NCBI GenBank assembly: GCA_037045645.1
Contig: JBAOIH010000001.1
Location: forward strand, 744,001-808,000
Length of the DNA stretch: 64,000 bases
DNA from: Nocardioides sp.
GTDB lineage: Bacteria > Actinomycetota > Actinomycetes > Propionibacteriales > Nocardioidaceae
Reading direction: 5' to 3'
The position numbers and the translations under genes are program-made. Position 1 is the first letter of the stretch. The number at the start of each line of letters is the position of its first letter. The notes under the pieces were generated by a model. That model saw only the letters and a list, made by a program, of their open reading frames with translations, was not told the origin of the DNA and searched no databases. Below, one piece after another: positions 36,824 through 44,732 of this stretch.

Positions 36824-37435
36824 ATGACCGACACCGCAGACTTCTGGTTCGACCCCCTGTGTCCGTTCGCCTGGATCACCTCCCGTTGGATGCTCGAAGT
36901 CGAGAAGGTGCGCGACATCGAGGTCCGGTGGCACGTGATGAGCCTCGGCTACCTCAACCAGGACAAGGACATCGACGAGGGCTATCGCGAGCTGCTGCGG
37001 CCGGCGTGGAAGCCCGTACGCGTGCTGATCAAGGCAGCGCGCGAGCACGGAGATCAGGTGCTGCTGCCGCTCTACACCGCCATGGGGACCCGGATCCACA
37101 CCGAGGGACGTGGCATCACCATGGACAATGTCGGCGAGATCGTGAGCGAGGCACTGGCCGAGGTGGGCCTGCCTGCGGGGCTCGTCGAGGCTATGGACGA
37201 CGAGTCCCTCGACGAGGCGGTCGCCAGGTCCCACCACGAGGGGATGGACGCGGTCGGCAATGACGTGGGCACCCCCACGATCCACATCAACGGCTCGGCG
37301 TTCTTCGGCCCCGTGATCACCAAGATCCCGCGTGGCGACGACGCGGGTCTCATGTGGGACGGGGCGGTGGCACTGGCGAAGTTCCCGTATTTCGCCGAGT
37401 TGAAGCGCAGCCGCGGCGACCTCGACTTCAGTTGA
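36824..37435 (+). CDS. Rv2466c-like DsbA-fold oxidoreductase
   Basis: 203 residues. The start DFWFDPLCPFAWITSRWMLE corresponds to the family's DPxCPWCW active site, but here it is CPFA, so only Cys13 remains. The middle insert (RPAWKPVRVLIKAAREHGDQ) and GTPTIHINGSAFFGPVI with the cis-Pro fit the fold. M. tuberculosis Rv2466c is a mycothiol-dependent nitroreductase/mycoredoxin next to pepN and rpiB, the same setting as here. A monothiol mechanism using mycothiol is possible. Confidence 0.85.
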   Translation: MTDTADFWFDPLCPFAWITSRWMLEVEKVRDIEVRWHVMSLGYLNQDKDIDEGYRELLRPAWKPVRVLIKAAREHGDQVLLPLYTAMGTRIHTEGRGITMDNVGEIVSEALAEVGLPAGLVEAMDDESLDEAVARSHHEGMDAVGNDVGTPTIHINGSAFFGPVITKIPRGDDAGLMWDGAVALAKFPYFAELKRSRGDLDFS

Positions 37436-37498
37436 TGACCCCTCGGCGAGAGTTCGTGACCCCTCGCCGAGAGCTCGTGACCCCTCGGCGGGAAATGG
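37436..37498. repeat. Three tandem 21-bp repeats
   Basis: TGACCCCTCGGCGAGAGTTC starts at 37436, 37457 and 37478; the third copy diverges in its last 6-7 bases. They begin directly after the stop codon of the oxidoreductase gene and reach to 28 bp before metG. Inner CTCGGCGAG is palindromic. Confidence 0.8.
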
Positions 37499-37525
37499 GT
37501 GGCTGAGCGTCACTAGGCTGACGCC

Positions 37526-39328
37526 ATGAGCAAGGTCCTCTCCGCAGTCGCGTGGCCGTACACCAACGGCCCACGCCATATCGGCCACGTGGCCGGTTTC
37601 GGCGTGCCCTCCGACGTCTTCAGTCGGTTCATGCGGATGGCCGGCCATGACGTGCTGATGGTCAGCGGCACCGACGAGCACGGCACCCCGATCCTGGTGC
37701 TCGCCGAGAAGGAGGGTGTCGGCCCGAAGGACCTCGTCGACAAGTACAACCAGGTCATCGTGGACGACCTGTGCGGGCTCGGGTTGTCGTACGACCTCTT
37801 CACTCGGACGACGACCGGCAACCACTACGCGGTCGTGCAGGAGATGTTCGAGACCTGTCGGCGCAACGGCTACATGGTGGAGGAGACGACACAGACGGCG
37901 ATCAGTCCGTCGACCGGGCGTACGCTGCCCGACCGCTACATCGAAGGCACCTGTCCGATCTGTGGGTACAAGGACGCCCGAGGCGACCAGTGCGACAACT
38001 GCGGCAACCAGTTGGACCCGATCGACCTGCTGGAGCCGCGGTCGAAGATCAACGGCGAGGCGCCCGAGTTCATCGACACCCAGCACTTCTTCCTCGACCT
38101 GCCCGCCTTGGCCGACGCGTTGAAGGTGTGGCTCGACGAGCGTGAGGCGACCGGGCTGTGGCGCCCCAACGTGATCAAATTCAGCCAGAACATCCTCAAG
38201 GAGATCCGCCCGCGCGCGATGACGCGCGACATCGACTGGGGCATCCCGGTGCCGGGTTGGGAGGACCAGCCGACCAAGCGGTTGTACGTGTGGTTCGACG
38301 CGGTGATCGGCTATCTGTCGGCCTCGATCGAGTGGGCACGGCGGACCGGCGAGCCCGACCGCTGGCGTGAGTGGTGGAACGCGACCGATGCCGAGGCCTA
38401 CTACTTCATGGGCAAGGACAACATCGTCTTCCACTCCCAGATCTGGCCGGCGGAGTTGCTCGCCTACAACGGTGCCGGCTCGCGCGGCGGTGAGCCTGGG
38501 GCGTACGGCACCCTCAATCTGCCTACCGAGGTGGTGTCCAGCGAGTTCCTCACCTTCGGTGACGCGCAGTTCTCCACCAGCCGCGGCAATGTCATCTATG
38601 TCGGTGACTTCCTGGCTCGTTATGGCCCAGATGCGCTGCGCTTCTACATCTGCGCCGCCGGTCCCGAGACCTCCGACGCCGCCTTCACGTGGGCCGACTT
38701 CGTGACCCGCAACAACTCAGAGCTGGTCGCAGGCTGGGGCAACCTGGTCAACCGGACAGCCGCGATGATCGCGAAGAACTTCGGGGAGATCCCGGCCGCG
38801 GGCGCTTTGGAGCCGGTGGACGAGCAGGTGCTCGCGACCGTACGCGGTGGTTTCGACTCGGTCGGGTCGTTGTTGGAGAAGCATCGCCTGCGCGGTGCGG
38901 TCGCCGAGGCGATGCGGATCGTGGGCGAGGTCAACAAATATCTGACCGTGACGGAGCCGTACAAGATGAAGGCTCCCGAACAGCGCGAGCGGCTCGCCAC
39001 CGTGCTGCATGTGGCCGCGCAGTGCGTCAGCGACTGCAACACCCTGCTCGCGCCGATCCTGCCGCACGCGGCGAACAAGGTGCACGCGGTGCTGGGCGGC
39101 GCAGGCGAGTTCATGCCGATGCCGCGCATCGAGATCGTTGACGAACTCGACCCGGGCAACGGGGCAGGCCACCTGTCCTATCCGGTGATCACGGGGGAGT
39201 ACTCGTCGACACCGCGATGGAAGCCCCGTCCGATCACGGTCGGCGCGAAAGTCGAGAAGCCGACGCCGGTCTTCACCAAACTCGACCCGTCCGTGGTCGA
39301 GGAGGAACTGGCGCGCTTCGGCGCCTAG
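37526..39328 (+). CDS. metG: Methionyl-tRNA synthetase
   Basis: 600 residues. HIGH at 18-21 (GPRHIGHVAG), zinc knuckle CPICGYKDARGDQCDNCG near 147, YVWFDAVIGYLSA, and FSTSRG near 351 in place of KMSKS, a form common in actinobacteria. C-terminal anticodon-binding helices follow (NNSELVAGWGNLVNRTAAMI). It charges initiator and elongator tRNA-Met. No C-terminal tRNA-binding EMAP domain. The extended length fits the type with one zinc knuckle. Confidence 0.95.
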   Translation: MSKVLSAVAWPYTNGPRHIGHVAGFGVPSDVFSRFMRMAGHDVLMVSGTDEHGTPILVLAEKEGVGPKDLVDKYNQVIVDDLCGLGLSYDLFTRTTTGNHYAVVQEMFETCRRNGYMVEETTQTAISPSTGRTLPDRYIEGTCPICGYKDARGDQCDNCGNQLDPIDLLEPRSKINGEAPEFIDTQHFFLDLPALADALKVWLDEREATGLWRPNVIKFSQNILKEIRPRAMTRDIDWGIPVPGWEDQPTKRLYVWFDAVIGYLSASIEWARRTGEPDRWREWWNATDAEAYYFMGKDNIVFHSQIWPAELLAYNGAGSRGGEPGAYGTLNLPTEVVSSEFLTFGDAQFSTSRGNVIYVGDFLARYGPDALRFYICAAGPETSDAAFTWADFVTRNNSELVAGWGNLVNRTAAMIAKNFGEIPAAGALEPVDEQVLATVRGGFDSVGSLLEKHRLRGAVAEAMRIVGEVNKYLTVTEPYKMKAPEQRERLATVLHVAAQCVSDCNTLLAPILPHAANKVHAVLGGAGEFMPMPRIEIVDELDPGNGAGHLSYPVITGEYSSTPRWKPRPITVGAKVEKPTPVFTKLDPSVVEEELARFGA

Positions 39329-39330
39329 CG

Positions 39331-39693
39331 TCAACGGTTGATCAGGTCCTGCCAGTTCTCCGGCACCCGACCTTCGGGGGCGGGGACACCTTGGTCTTCC
39401 GGGCGGCTCAGCGGGGGCGCGAGATCGGGCCCCCGCCCGGCCGTTGCGGTCCGGAAGTCGTAGAACCACACCTCACCCGGCTCGAAACTGCGGATGATCG
39501 GGTGGCCGGTCTCCTGCCAGTGCTTGGTGGAGTGCTGACTCGGGCTGGTGTCACAGCAGCCGATGTGACCGCACAGAGCGCAACGCCGCAGGTGCACCCA
39601 CCAGCCACCCTCGCGTACGCACTCCAGGCAGCCGGTGCCGCTGGCCTCGACACCTTCGTCGATCGCCTCAGGGTCCTCGAAATACGTGACCAT
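39331..39693 (-). CDS. UBP-type zinc-finger protein
   Basis: 120 residues holding a zf-UBP domain: CLECVREGGWWVHLRRCALC, GHIGCCD and QHSTKHWQETGHPIIRSF supply Cys and His zinc ligands, followed by EVWFYDF. In bacteria this domain occurs as a stand-alone protein of unknown role. It starts at 39693, overlapping the MGMT-like stop (TGATG), so the two are translationally coupled. It converges with metG (2 bp apart). Confidence 0.85.
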   Translation of the reverse strand: MVTYFEDPEAIDEGVEASGTGCLECVREGGWWVHLRRCALCGHIGCCDTSPSQHSTKHWQETGHPIIRSFEPGEVWFYDFRTATAGRGPDLAPPLSRPEDQGVPAPEGRVPENWQDLINR

Positions 39694-40040
39694 CAATCCT
39701 CCCGGGTTCGGATGTCGAGAGTGGCACGTTCCCACTCGGCTGCCAACCGGACGAGGTCGACTCTGAAGTCGTGGATCCGGCACCCGAGGCCGTTCGGTTT
39801 GATCTCGATTCCCTCGCTACGCCAGATCTGCAGCACCTCGTCGCGCTTGTGTTTCGGCGGGTCGCCGTACGCGTTGCAGACCCGCCACCACGCCAGCCCG
39901 TCGCCGCGCTCGCGCAGGATCATCCCGACGTGTCGAGGGCCGGTGCCGACCAGGTCGGCGAGGTCGCCGTACGACACCACGCGTCCGCGCGGCACCAACT
40001 CGACCGCGCGCAACACCAGTTCGGCGGTCCGCTCGTTCAT
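39693..40040 (-). CDS. MGMT-fold alkyltransferase-like protein
   Basis: 115 residues with the DNA-binding part of O6-alkylguanine transferases: VPRGRVVSYGDLADLVGTGP, RHVGMILRERGDGLAWWRV. The catalytic PCHR motif is replaced by WWRVC, as in alkyltransferase-like (ATL) proteins, which have Trp in place of the Cys and flag lesions for nucleotide excision repair. The C-terminal IWRSEGIEIKPNG fits the family. Confidence 0.85.
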   Translation of the reverse strand: MNERTAELVLRAVELVPRGRVVSYGDLADLVGTGPRHVGMILRERGDGLAWWRVCNAYGDPPKHKRDEVLQIWRSEGIEIKPNGLGCRIHDFRVDLVRLAAEWERATLDIRTRED

Positions 40041-40073
40041 GCCGCCATCCTCACACGTGCTTGGATCGCGGGC

Positions 40074-40907
40074 ATGACAGTCGAACCCGAGGACGTCGCC
40101 CTGGTCGAGCGGACCCGCGCCGCGATGCTCGTGGACGCCGCGGCTCACGAACGCGAGGAGGTGGCTCGGGTCGAGGATGTCGACGCCGGGGGAGTTCCCA
40201 CGCGGATCTATCGCGCAGCGAACCCGCAGCGGACGCTGTTCTTCCTGCACGGTGGCGGCTTCGTCTATGGCGAGCCCGACACCCACGACGCGTTCGCTCG
40301 TCGACTCGCCAACGCGACCGAGAGCGTCCTGGTGTTCCCGCACTATCGGCGCGCGCCGCAGGACAGATTCCCGGCGGCATGGCACGACACGCGTACGGCC
40401 TGGGAATGGGCCAAGTCGCAACAGTTCCCCGGTCAGCGGGTGCTGATCGGCGACTCCGCGGGCGCCAATCTGGCCCTCGGGCTGGCGGTCGAGGACCCGC
40501 GCAGCCACGACGCGTTGGTCCTGGTCTATCCGTTCCTCGACCCGCGGGGCACGTCGTACGACGTGGGCAAGGACAACCCCGATCTCGGACTGGAGACGAT
40601 GTCGTGGTTCTGGCGGATGTACGCCGACGAGGGAACCTGGCTCGACCCCCGCGTGGACCCGTTGCTGGAGAGGACGTACGCCGCGCTGCCGCGCACGCTG
40701 ATGCAACTGGCCAGCGACGACGTCCTGGTCACCACCGGCGAGCGGCTCGCGCAACGAATGCGCACCGACGGCGTCGACGTGACCCTGACGACCTATCCGG
40801 ACGTGCCCCACGGATTCTGGCGCCATGAGGAGTACGCGGAGTCCCACGCGGCCGTCTCCCAGATCGCCGCCTTCCTGCCCTCGGCGTTAGCGTGGGCAGT
40901 GCCATGA
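40074..40907 (+). CDS. Alpha/beta hydrolase, HSL/esterase family
   Basis: 277 residues. Oxyanion motif FFLHGGGFVYGE near 55, YRRAPQDRFPAAWHD, nucleophile GDSAGANLALG near 127, then Asp near 215 (ASDDVLVTTGERL) and His in DVPHGFWRH near 246. This is the hormone-sensitive-lipase-type family of esterases; the substrate is unknown. It overlaps the next gene by 4 bp (ATGA). Confidence 0.87.
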   Translation: MTVEPEDVALVERTRAAMLVDAAAHEREEVARVEDVDAGGVPTRIYRAANPQRTLFFLHGGGFVYGEPDTHDAFARRLANATESVLVFPHYRRAPQDRFPAAWHDTRTAWEWAKSQQFPGQRVLIGDSAGANLALGLAVEDPRSHDALVLVYPFLDPRGTSYDVGKDNPDLGLETMSWFWRMYADEGTWLDPRVDPLLERTYAALPRTLMQLASDDVLVTTGERLAQRMRTDGVDVTLTTYPDVPHGFWRHEEYAESHAAVSQIAAFLPSALAWAVP

Positions 40908-41965
40908 GTCGACCCCATATCGCTGCCATCGCCGAGGACGGGTGGAACTGGGCGCTCGGCGGTGCCCTGCGTGCTGGTGGCTGGCGCCACCTGATCGTCA
41001 CCCACACCGGCTACGCCAACGAGCGAGAGATCCGGGTGCTGGCTCGGGTGCTGCTGGCACCCGACGACGTACGCCGCGACTATCGCTCGGAGCGCTGGAG
41101 TGCCGCGCAGGCGGGGCGCCGCGGGTGGCGCAACTTCTTCGTCGTGGACGCCCTCGGCGCCGAGGTCACCATTACGGTCGGCGACGTCGAGCACGTCACC
41201 ACGGTGGATCGCAGCGGCTACGTGGACGCCCGCATCCCCAATCCCGGGCTCGAGCCGGGCTGGGCCGAGGTCACGCTGCGCACCCCCGAGTCCGCCGACG
41301 CCGTTGCCCCCATCCTCGTGGTCGACCCGGCGCAGAGCCTGGGAGTGGTCAGCGATATCGACGACACGGTGCTGCGTACGTTCCTGCCCCGCCCATTGGT
41401 CGCGGCGTACAACACCTTCGTCCTCGACGAGCAGTCCCGCACTCCCGTACGCGGCATGTCGACCTTCTATTCGCGACTGCTGATCGAGCACGGCTCGGCA
41501 CCTGTCTTCTATCTTTCGACGGGGGCGTGGAACAACGCCGGTACGCTCACCAGGTTCCTGGCCACGCACGGCTTCCCCGCGGGCCCGCTGCTGCTCACCG
41601 ACTGGGGCCCCACGCACACCGGCTGGTTCCGCAGTGGAGCCGAGCACAAGCGGGTGACGTTGCGCCAACTCGCGCAGGACTTCCCGCACCTGAAGTGGGT
41701 GCTCATCGGGGACAACGGCCAGAGGGACCCGTCGCTGTACGGGGAGTTCGCGCGGGAGCATCCGGACAAGGTGGCCGGAGTGGCGATCCGCAACCTGCCC
41801 ATGACCGAGCAGGTGCTGGCCCACGGCACGACGGGAGAGCGGTCCGGCCAGGACGAGCACAACGACTTCACCGTTCCGCCAGGCGTCTTCTGGGTCGACG
41901 GCGATGACGGGGACGAACTCTCCGAGGCATGGTGGGGTTCACGCGAGCCGCGCGGTCGGGCCTGA
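40904..41965 (+). CDS. App1-family (DUF2183) phosphatase
   Basis: 353 residues. The catalytic DxDxT motif reads LGVVSDIDDTVLRTF, preceded by a beta-rich N-terminal domain (RNFFVVDALGAEVTITVGDV) and followed by YLSTGAWNNAGTLTRFLATH and WVLIGDNGQRDPSLYGEF. Yeast App1 of this family is a phosphatidate phosphatase; bacterial members are presumed lipid phosphatases. The 4-bp overlap with the esterase suggests a lipid-related operon. Confidence 0.85.
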   Translation: MSRPHIAAIAEDGWNWALGGALRAGGWRHLIVTHTGYANEREIRVLARVLLAPDDVRRDYRSERWSAAQAGRRGWRNFFVVDALGAEVTITVGDVEHVTTVDRSGYVDARIPNPGLEPGWAEVTLRTPESADAVAPILVVDPAQSLGVVSDIDDTVLRTFLPRPLVAAYNTFVLDEQSRTPVRGMSTFYSRLLIEHGSAPVFYLSTGAWNNAGTLTRFLATHGFPAGPLLLTDWGPTHTGWFRSGAEHKRVTLRQLAQDFPHLKWVLIGDNGQRDPSLYGEFAREHPDKVAGVAIRNLPMTEQVLAHGTTGERSGQDEHNDFTVPPGVFWVDGDDGDELSEAWWGSREPRGRA

Positions 41966-41989
41966 TCCGGGGCCTGAGAGACTGCGCCC

Positions 41990-42493
41990 ATGCGCGTCCA
42001 CATCGGCTCTGACCACGCGGGTCTCGAACTCAAGGCCAGCCTCCTCGCCCACCTCGTCGAAATCGGCCACGAGCCCGTCGACCACGGACCGTTCGTCTAT
42101 GACGCCGACGACGACTATCCAGTCTTCTGTCTGCGTGCTGCGGAGGCCGTCGTACGTGATCGGGCCGCCGGCGTCGAAGCGCTCGGCGTCGTCATCGGCG
42201 GCTCTGGCAACGGTGAGCAGATCGCGGCCAACAAGGTCAGCGGCATCCGCTCGGCGTTGGCGTGGTCCGACGCCACCGCGGTGCTCGCTCGGGAGCACAA
42301 CGACGCCAACGTCTTGGCGGTGGGCGGGCGGATGCACCCGATCGAGGACATGCTCCGGTTCGTCCGGATCTTCTTGGAAACGCCGTTCAGTGACGCGGAG
42401 CGGCACGTACGCCGGATCAAGATGTTGTCCGACTACGAGCAGACGGGGGAGTTGCCGCCGCTGCCCGAGTCGGCGTCCGGCGCCGATGCCTGA
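41990..42493 (+). CDS. rpiB: Ribose-5-phosphate isomerase B
   Basis: 167 residues. MRVHIGSDHAGLELKASLLA, DYPVFCLRAAEAV, GGSGNGEQIAANKVSGIRSA and HNDANVLAVGGRM match RpiB. It interconverts ribose-5-phosphate and ribulose-5-phosphate in the pentose phosphate pathway. The mycobacterial-type active site has Glu rather than Cys, and here VIGGSGNGEQ carries that Glu. It overlaps the glycosylase gene by 8 bp, as in M. tuberculosis. Confidence 0.95.
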   Translation: MRVHIGSDHAGLELKASLLAHLVEIGHEPVDHGPFVYDADDDYPVFCLRAAEAVVRDRAAGVEALGVVIGGSGNGEQIAANKVSGIRSALAWSDATAVLAREHNDANVLAVGGRMHPIEDMLRFVRIFLETPFSDAERHVRRIKMLSDYEQTGELPPLPESASGADA

Positions 42494-43322
42494 GGGACAC
42501 ACGCTGCGTCGACTCGCGCAGGAGATCGGCGAGGTCTTCGCACACGAGCGCGTACGGGTCTCATCCCCCCAGGGCCGTTTTGCGGCCGACGCCGAAGCCC
42601 TCGACGGCGCAACGCTGCAGGGTGCTGACGCCGCAGGCAAGCACCTGTTCGTCGAGTTCGAGGGGGAGCGGTTCGTCCATATTCACCTCGGGCTGATCGG
42701 TCATTTCGACATCCATCGCCAGGTGGACGAGGTGCCGCCGCCTCAAGGCGCGGTCCGACTGCGGATCGCGACCACCAGGGCGTACGCCGATCTGCGCGGC
42801 GCGATCATCTGCGACCTCGTCGGTCCGGTTCGGGTCGACCAGGTCATGTCGGGGCTGGGGCCCGACCCCTTGCGTCCTGACGCCGATCCCGCCCGGGCAT
42901 GGGCGCGTATCTCGCGCTCGGATCGTTCGATCGGGGACCTGCTGATGGACCAAGCCGTGCTCGCCGGGGTCGGCAATGTCTATCGTGCCGAAGTGCTGTT
43001 TCGGCATCGGATCCACCCGTTGCGCCCGGGACGGACGTTGCGCCGCAGCCAGTTCGAGGCGATCTGGGTGGATCTGGTCGAGTTGATGCAGGAGGGCGTA
43101 CGACTGGGGCGGATCGACACCGTGCGTCCCGAGCACACGCCGGAGGTGATGGGGCGTGAGCCCCGGCGCGACGACCACGGTGGCGAGGTCTATGTCTATC
43201 GACGCACCGGACAACCCTGCCTCGTGTGTGGATCGCCGGTGCGGACCGAGGCGTTAGCTGGTCGAAATTCGTTCTGGTGCGGCCGTTGTCAACCGAAGTT
43301 CAGGTCTAGGGCCGTAGGGTGA
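42486..43322 (+). CDS. nei: Fpg/Nei-family DNA glycosylase (Nei2 type)
   Basis: 278 residues. N-terminal MPEGHTLRRLAQ with catalytic Pro2 and Glu3, helix-two-turn-helix region SIGDLLMDQAVLAGVGNVYR, and C-terminal zinc finger CLVCGSPVRTEALAGRNSFW with CGRCQ. The enzyme excises oxidised pyrimidines and nicks AP sites. PEGHT rather than PELPE indicates the Nei branch. Position after rpiB matches Rv2464c (Nei2). Confidence 0.92.
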   Translation: MPEGHTLRRLAQEIGEVFAHERVRVSSPQGRFAADAEALDGATLQGADAAGKHLFVEFEGERFVHIHLGLIGHFDIHRQVDEVPPPQGAVRLRIATTRAYADLRGAIICDLVGPVRVDQVMSGLGPDPLRPDADPARAWARISRSDRSIGDLLMDQAVLAGVGNVYRAEVLFRHRIHPLRPGRTLRRSQFEAIWVDLVELMQEGVRLGRIDTVRPEHTPEVMGREPRRDDHGGEVYVYRRTGQPCLVCGSPVRTEALAGRNSFWCGRCQPKFRSRAVG

Positions 43323-43374
43323 CCCGGCCAGGTCGCACGCAAAAACTCTCTCCACTGTTCCAGGAAGGTCGCCG

Positions 43375-44439
43375 ATGCCGCATCGAGGCACGACCTCCTC
43401 TCGCGGCCTGCCCTTGCGGGTGCGCCGACACGTCGATGATCGCGGGCTGATCGTCCCGCTCGTGCTGGCCAACGTCCTGATCCTGGCGATGATCGCGTTC
43501 TGGCCGGACGTCTGGCCGGTTTCACTCTTCGTCTTCCCGCTGATGTTGGCCAATTCCTTCCTGGCACCACGCGCGATCCCATGGTTCGCCCTGCTTACCG
43601 CGTTGTTCGCGCTCGCGTCGTTGCTCTTCGAGAGCGAGCTCTCCCTACGCCTGGTCATCCGGTCGATTGTGATCGTCCTGATCGCACTGCTGATCTGGCG
43701 CGTCTCGTTGCGGCGTACGCGCCTGGGCGTCGGCGGCGCGAAGGCCGAAGCGATGTTCGTCGACCTCCTCGAACGCATCCAGCGGCCGAGCAACATCAGT
43801 CTGCCTGCCGGCTGGTACCTCGACACGGCGATCCGAGCCGCCGGCAACACGCCGTTCAACGGCGACTTCGTGGTGTCGACGCAGGGGCGCGAGACGCTGC
43901 AACTGGTCGTGGTGGACGTCTCGGGCAAGGGCACCCAGGCCGGCACCCGCGCGCTCCAACTCTCCGGGGCGTTGGCCGGCCTGCTCGATGCCCTTCCGGC
44001 GTCCCGGTTCCTCGCTGCCGCCAACGACTACCTGCTGCGCCAGGACTGGGACGAGGGCTTCGCGACGGCGATCCACCTGTGCATCAACCTGGAGAACGGC
44101 GCGTACGAGGTGCGCTCGGCCGGTCACCTTCCCGCCATCCAGTTGAAGAGCGGGCAGGGTCGCTGGACGGCGATCCCCGCAGAGGGCCCGGCGTTGGGCC
44201 TCGTCGAGGACGCCGACTATCCCGCCACGCACGGCGTGGTACGGCCCAAGGACTCGATGGTGCTCTACACCGATGGACTGGTCGAGCGGCCCGGTGAACA
44301 CATCGACGTGGGCATCGACCGTCTTCTCGGGCAAGCCGAACGGGCGCTGGCCGGCGGAGCGGACGACCTTGCGGAGCGCCTGATCGACGCTCCCGGCTCG
44401 TCCGACGATCGCACGCTCGTACTCCTGCATCGGCTGTGA
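43375..44439 (+). CDS. Membrane-anchored PP2C/SpoIIE-type phosphatase
   Basis: 354 residues. Four hydrophobic helices in residues 25-115 (LIVPLVLANVLILAMIAFWP; LVIRSIVIVLIALLIWRVSL), then a SpoIIE-type PP2C domain: NGDFVVSTQGRETLQLVVVD, VSGKGTQAGTRALQLSG, SAGHLPAIQL, LYTDGLVERPGE and SSDDRTLVLL with the metal-binding Asp residues. Such phosphatases usually act on anti-sigma-factor antagonists. No sensor domain beyond the membrane part is seen. Confidence 0.87.
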   Translation: MPHRGTTSSRGLPLRVRRHVDDRGLIVPLVLANVLILAMIAFWPDVWPVSLFVFPLMLANSFLAPRAIPWFALLTALFALASLLFESELSLRLVIRSIVIVLIALLIWRVSLRRTRLGVGGAKAEAMFVDLLERIQRPSNISLPAGWYLDTAIRAAGNTPFNGDFVVSTQGRETLQLVVVDVSGKGTQAGTRALQLSGALAGLLDALPASRFLAAANDYLLRQDWDEGFATAIHLCINLENGAYEVRSAGHLPAIQLKSGQGRWTAIPAEGPALGLVEDADYPATHGVVRPKDSMVLYTDGLVERPGEHIDVGIDRLLGQAERALAGGADDLAERLIDAPGSSDDRTLVLLHRL

Positions 44440-44540
44440 CCGCCCCGGATCGCTCACGTGCGGCCTCGGTTGGGGCGCGTGTGGCGCGGTGTGGCACGAT
44501 GTGGGCTGCACGGAGGCGCCGCCTGGCAACTACCTGCACT

Positions 44541-44611
44541 GCGGATGTAGCTCAATGGTAGAGCCTCAGTCTTCCAAACTGATTACGCGGGTTCGATTCC
44601 CGTCATCCGCT
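44541..44611 (+). tRNA. tRNA-Gly(TCC), insertion site of the element
   Basis: 71 nt. Acceptor arms GCGGATG and CATCCGC, D-arm GCTCAATGGTAGAGC, anticodon loop CTTCCAA with anticodon TCC, T-arm CGGGTTCGATTCCCG. CCA is not encoded. Its 3' half from 44571 is repeated at 56947, so the gene's end is supplied by the integrated element while its 5' half is native. Confidence 0.96.
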
Positions 44612-44615
44612 CGGA
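44571..44615 (+). repeat. attL: 45-bp direct repeat within tRNA-Gly
   Basis: Runs from CTTCCAAACTG (anticodon loop) to CATCCGCTCGGA, four bases past the tRNA end, and is identical to 56947-56991. Flanks differ directly outside (AACAC here, GAGGT at the other end). Confidence 0.93.
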
Positions 44616-44672
44616 ACACATAACCCCCAGGTCAGAGACGGTTTGGAACCCGTCTCTGATGGTTGTAACTGG

Positions 44673-44709
44673 GGTCACGTAAGGCCATTCATGACCTTAC
44701 GTGACCTAA
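44673..44709. promoter_or_regulatory. Inverted pair of GGTCACGTAAGG sites near attL
   Basis: GGTCACGTAAGG (44673-44684) and CCTTACGTGACC (44695-44706) are perfect inverted copies 10 bp apart, between attL and the integrase ATG. The 18 bp TGACCTTACGTGACCTAA (44692-44709) recur exactly at 56798-56815 near attR. Location at both ends suggests integrase arm or excision-factor binding sites; they also lie over the integrase promoter. Confidence 0.7.
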
Positions 44710-44732
44710 CGATGCTCGAAAGGGCGCCAGTT

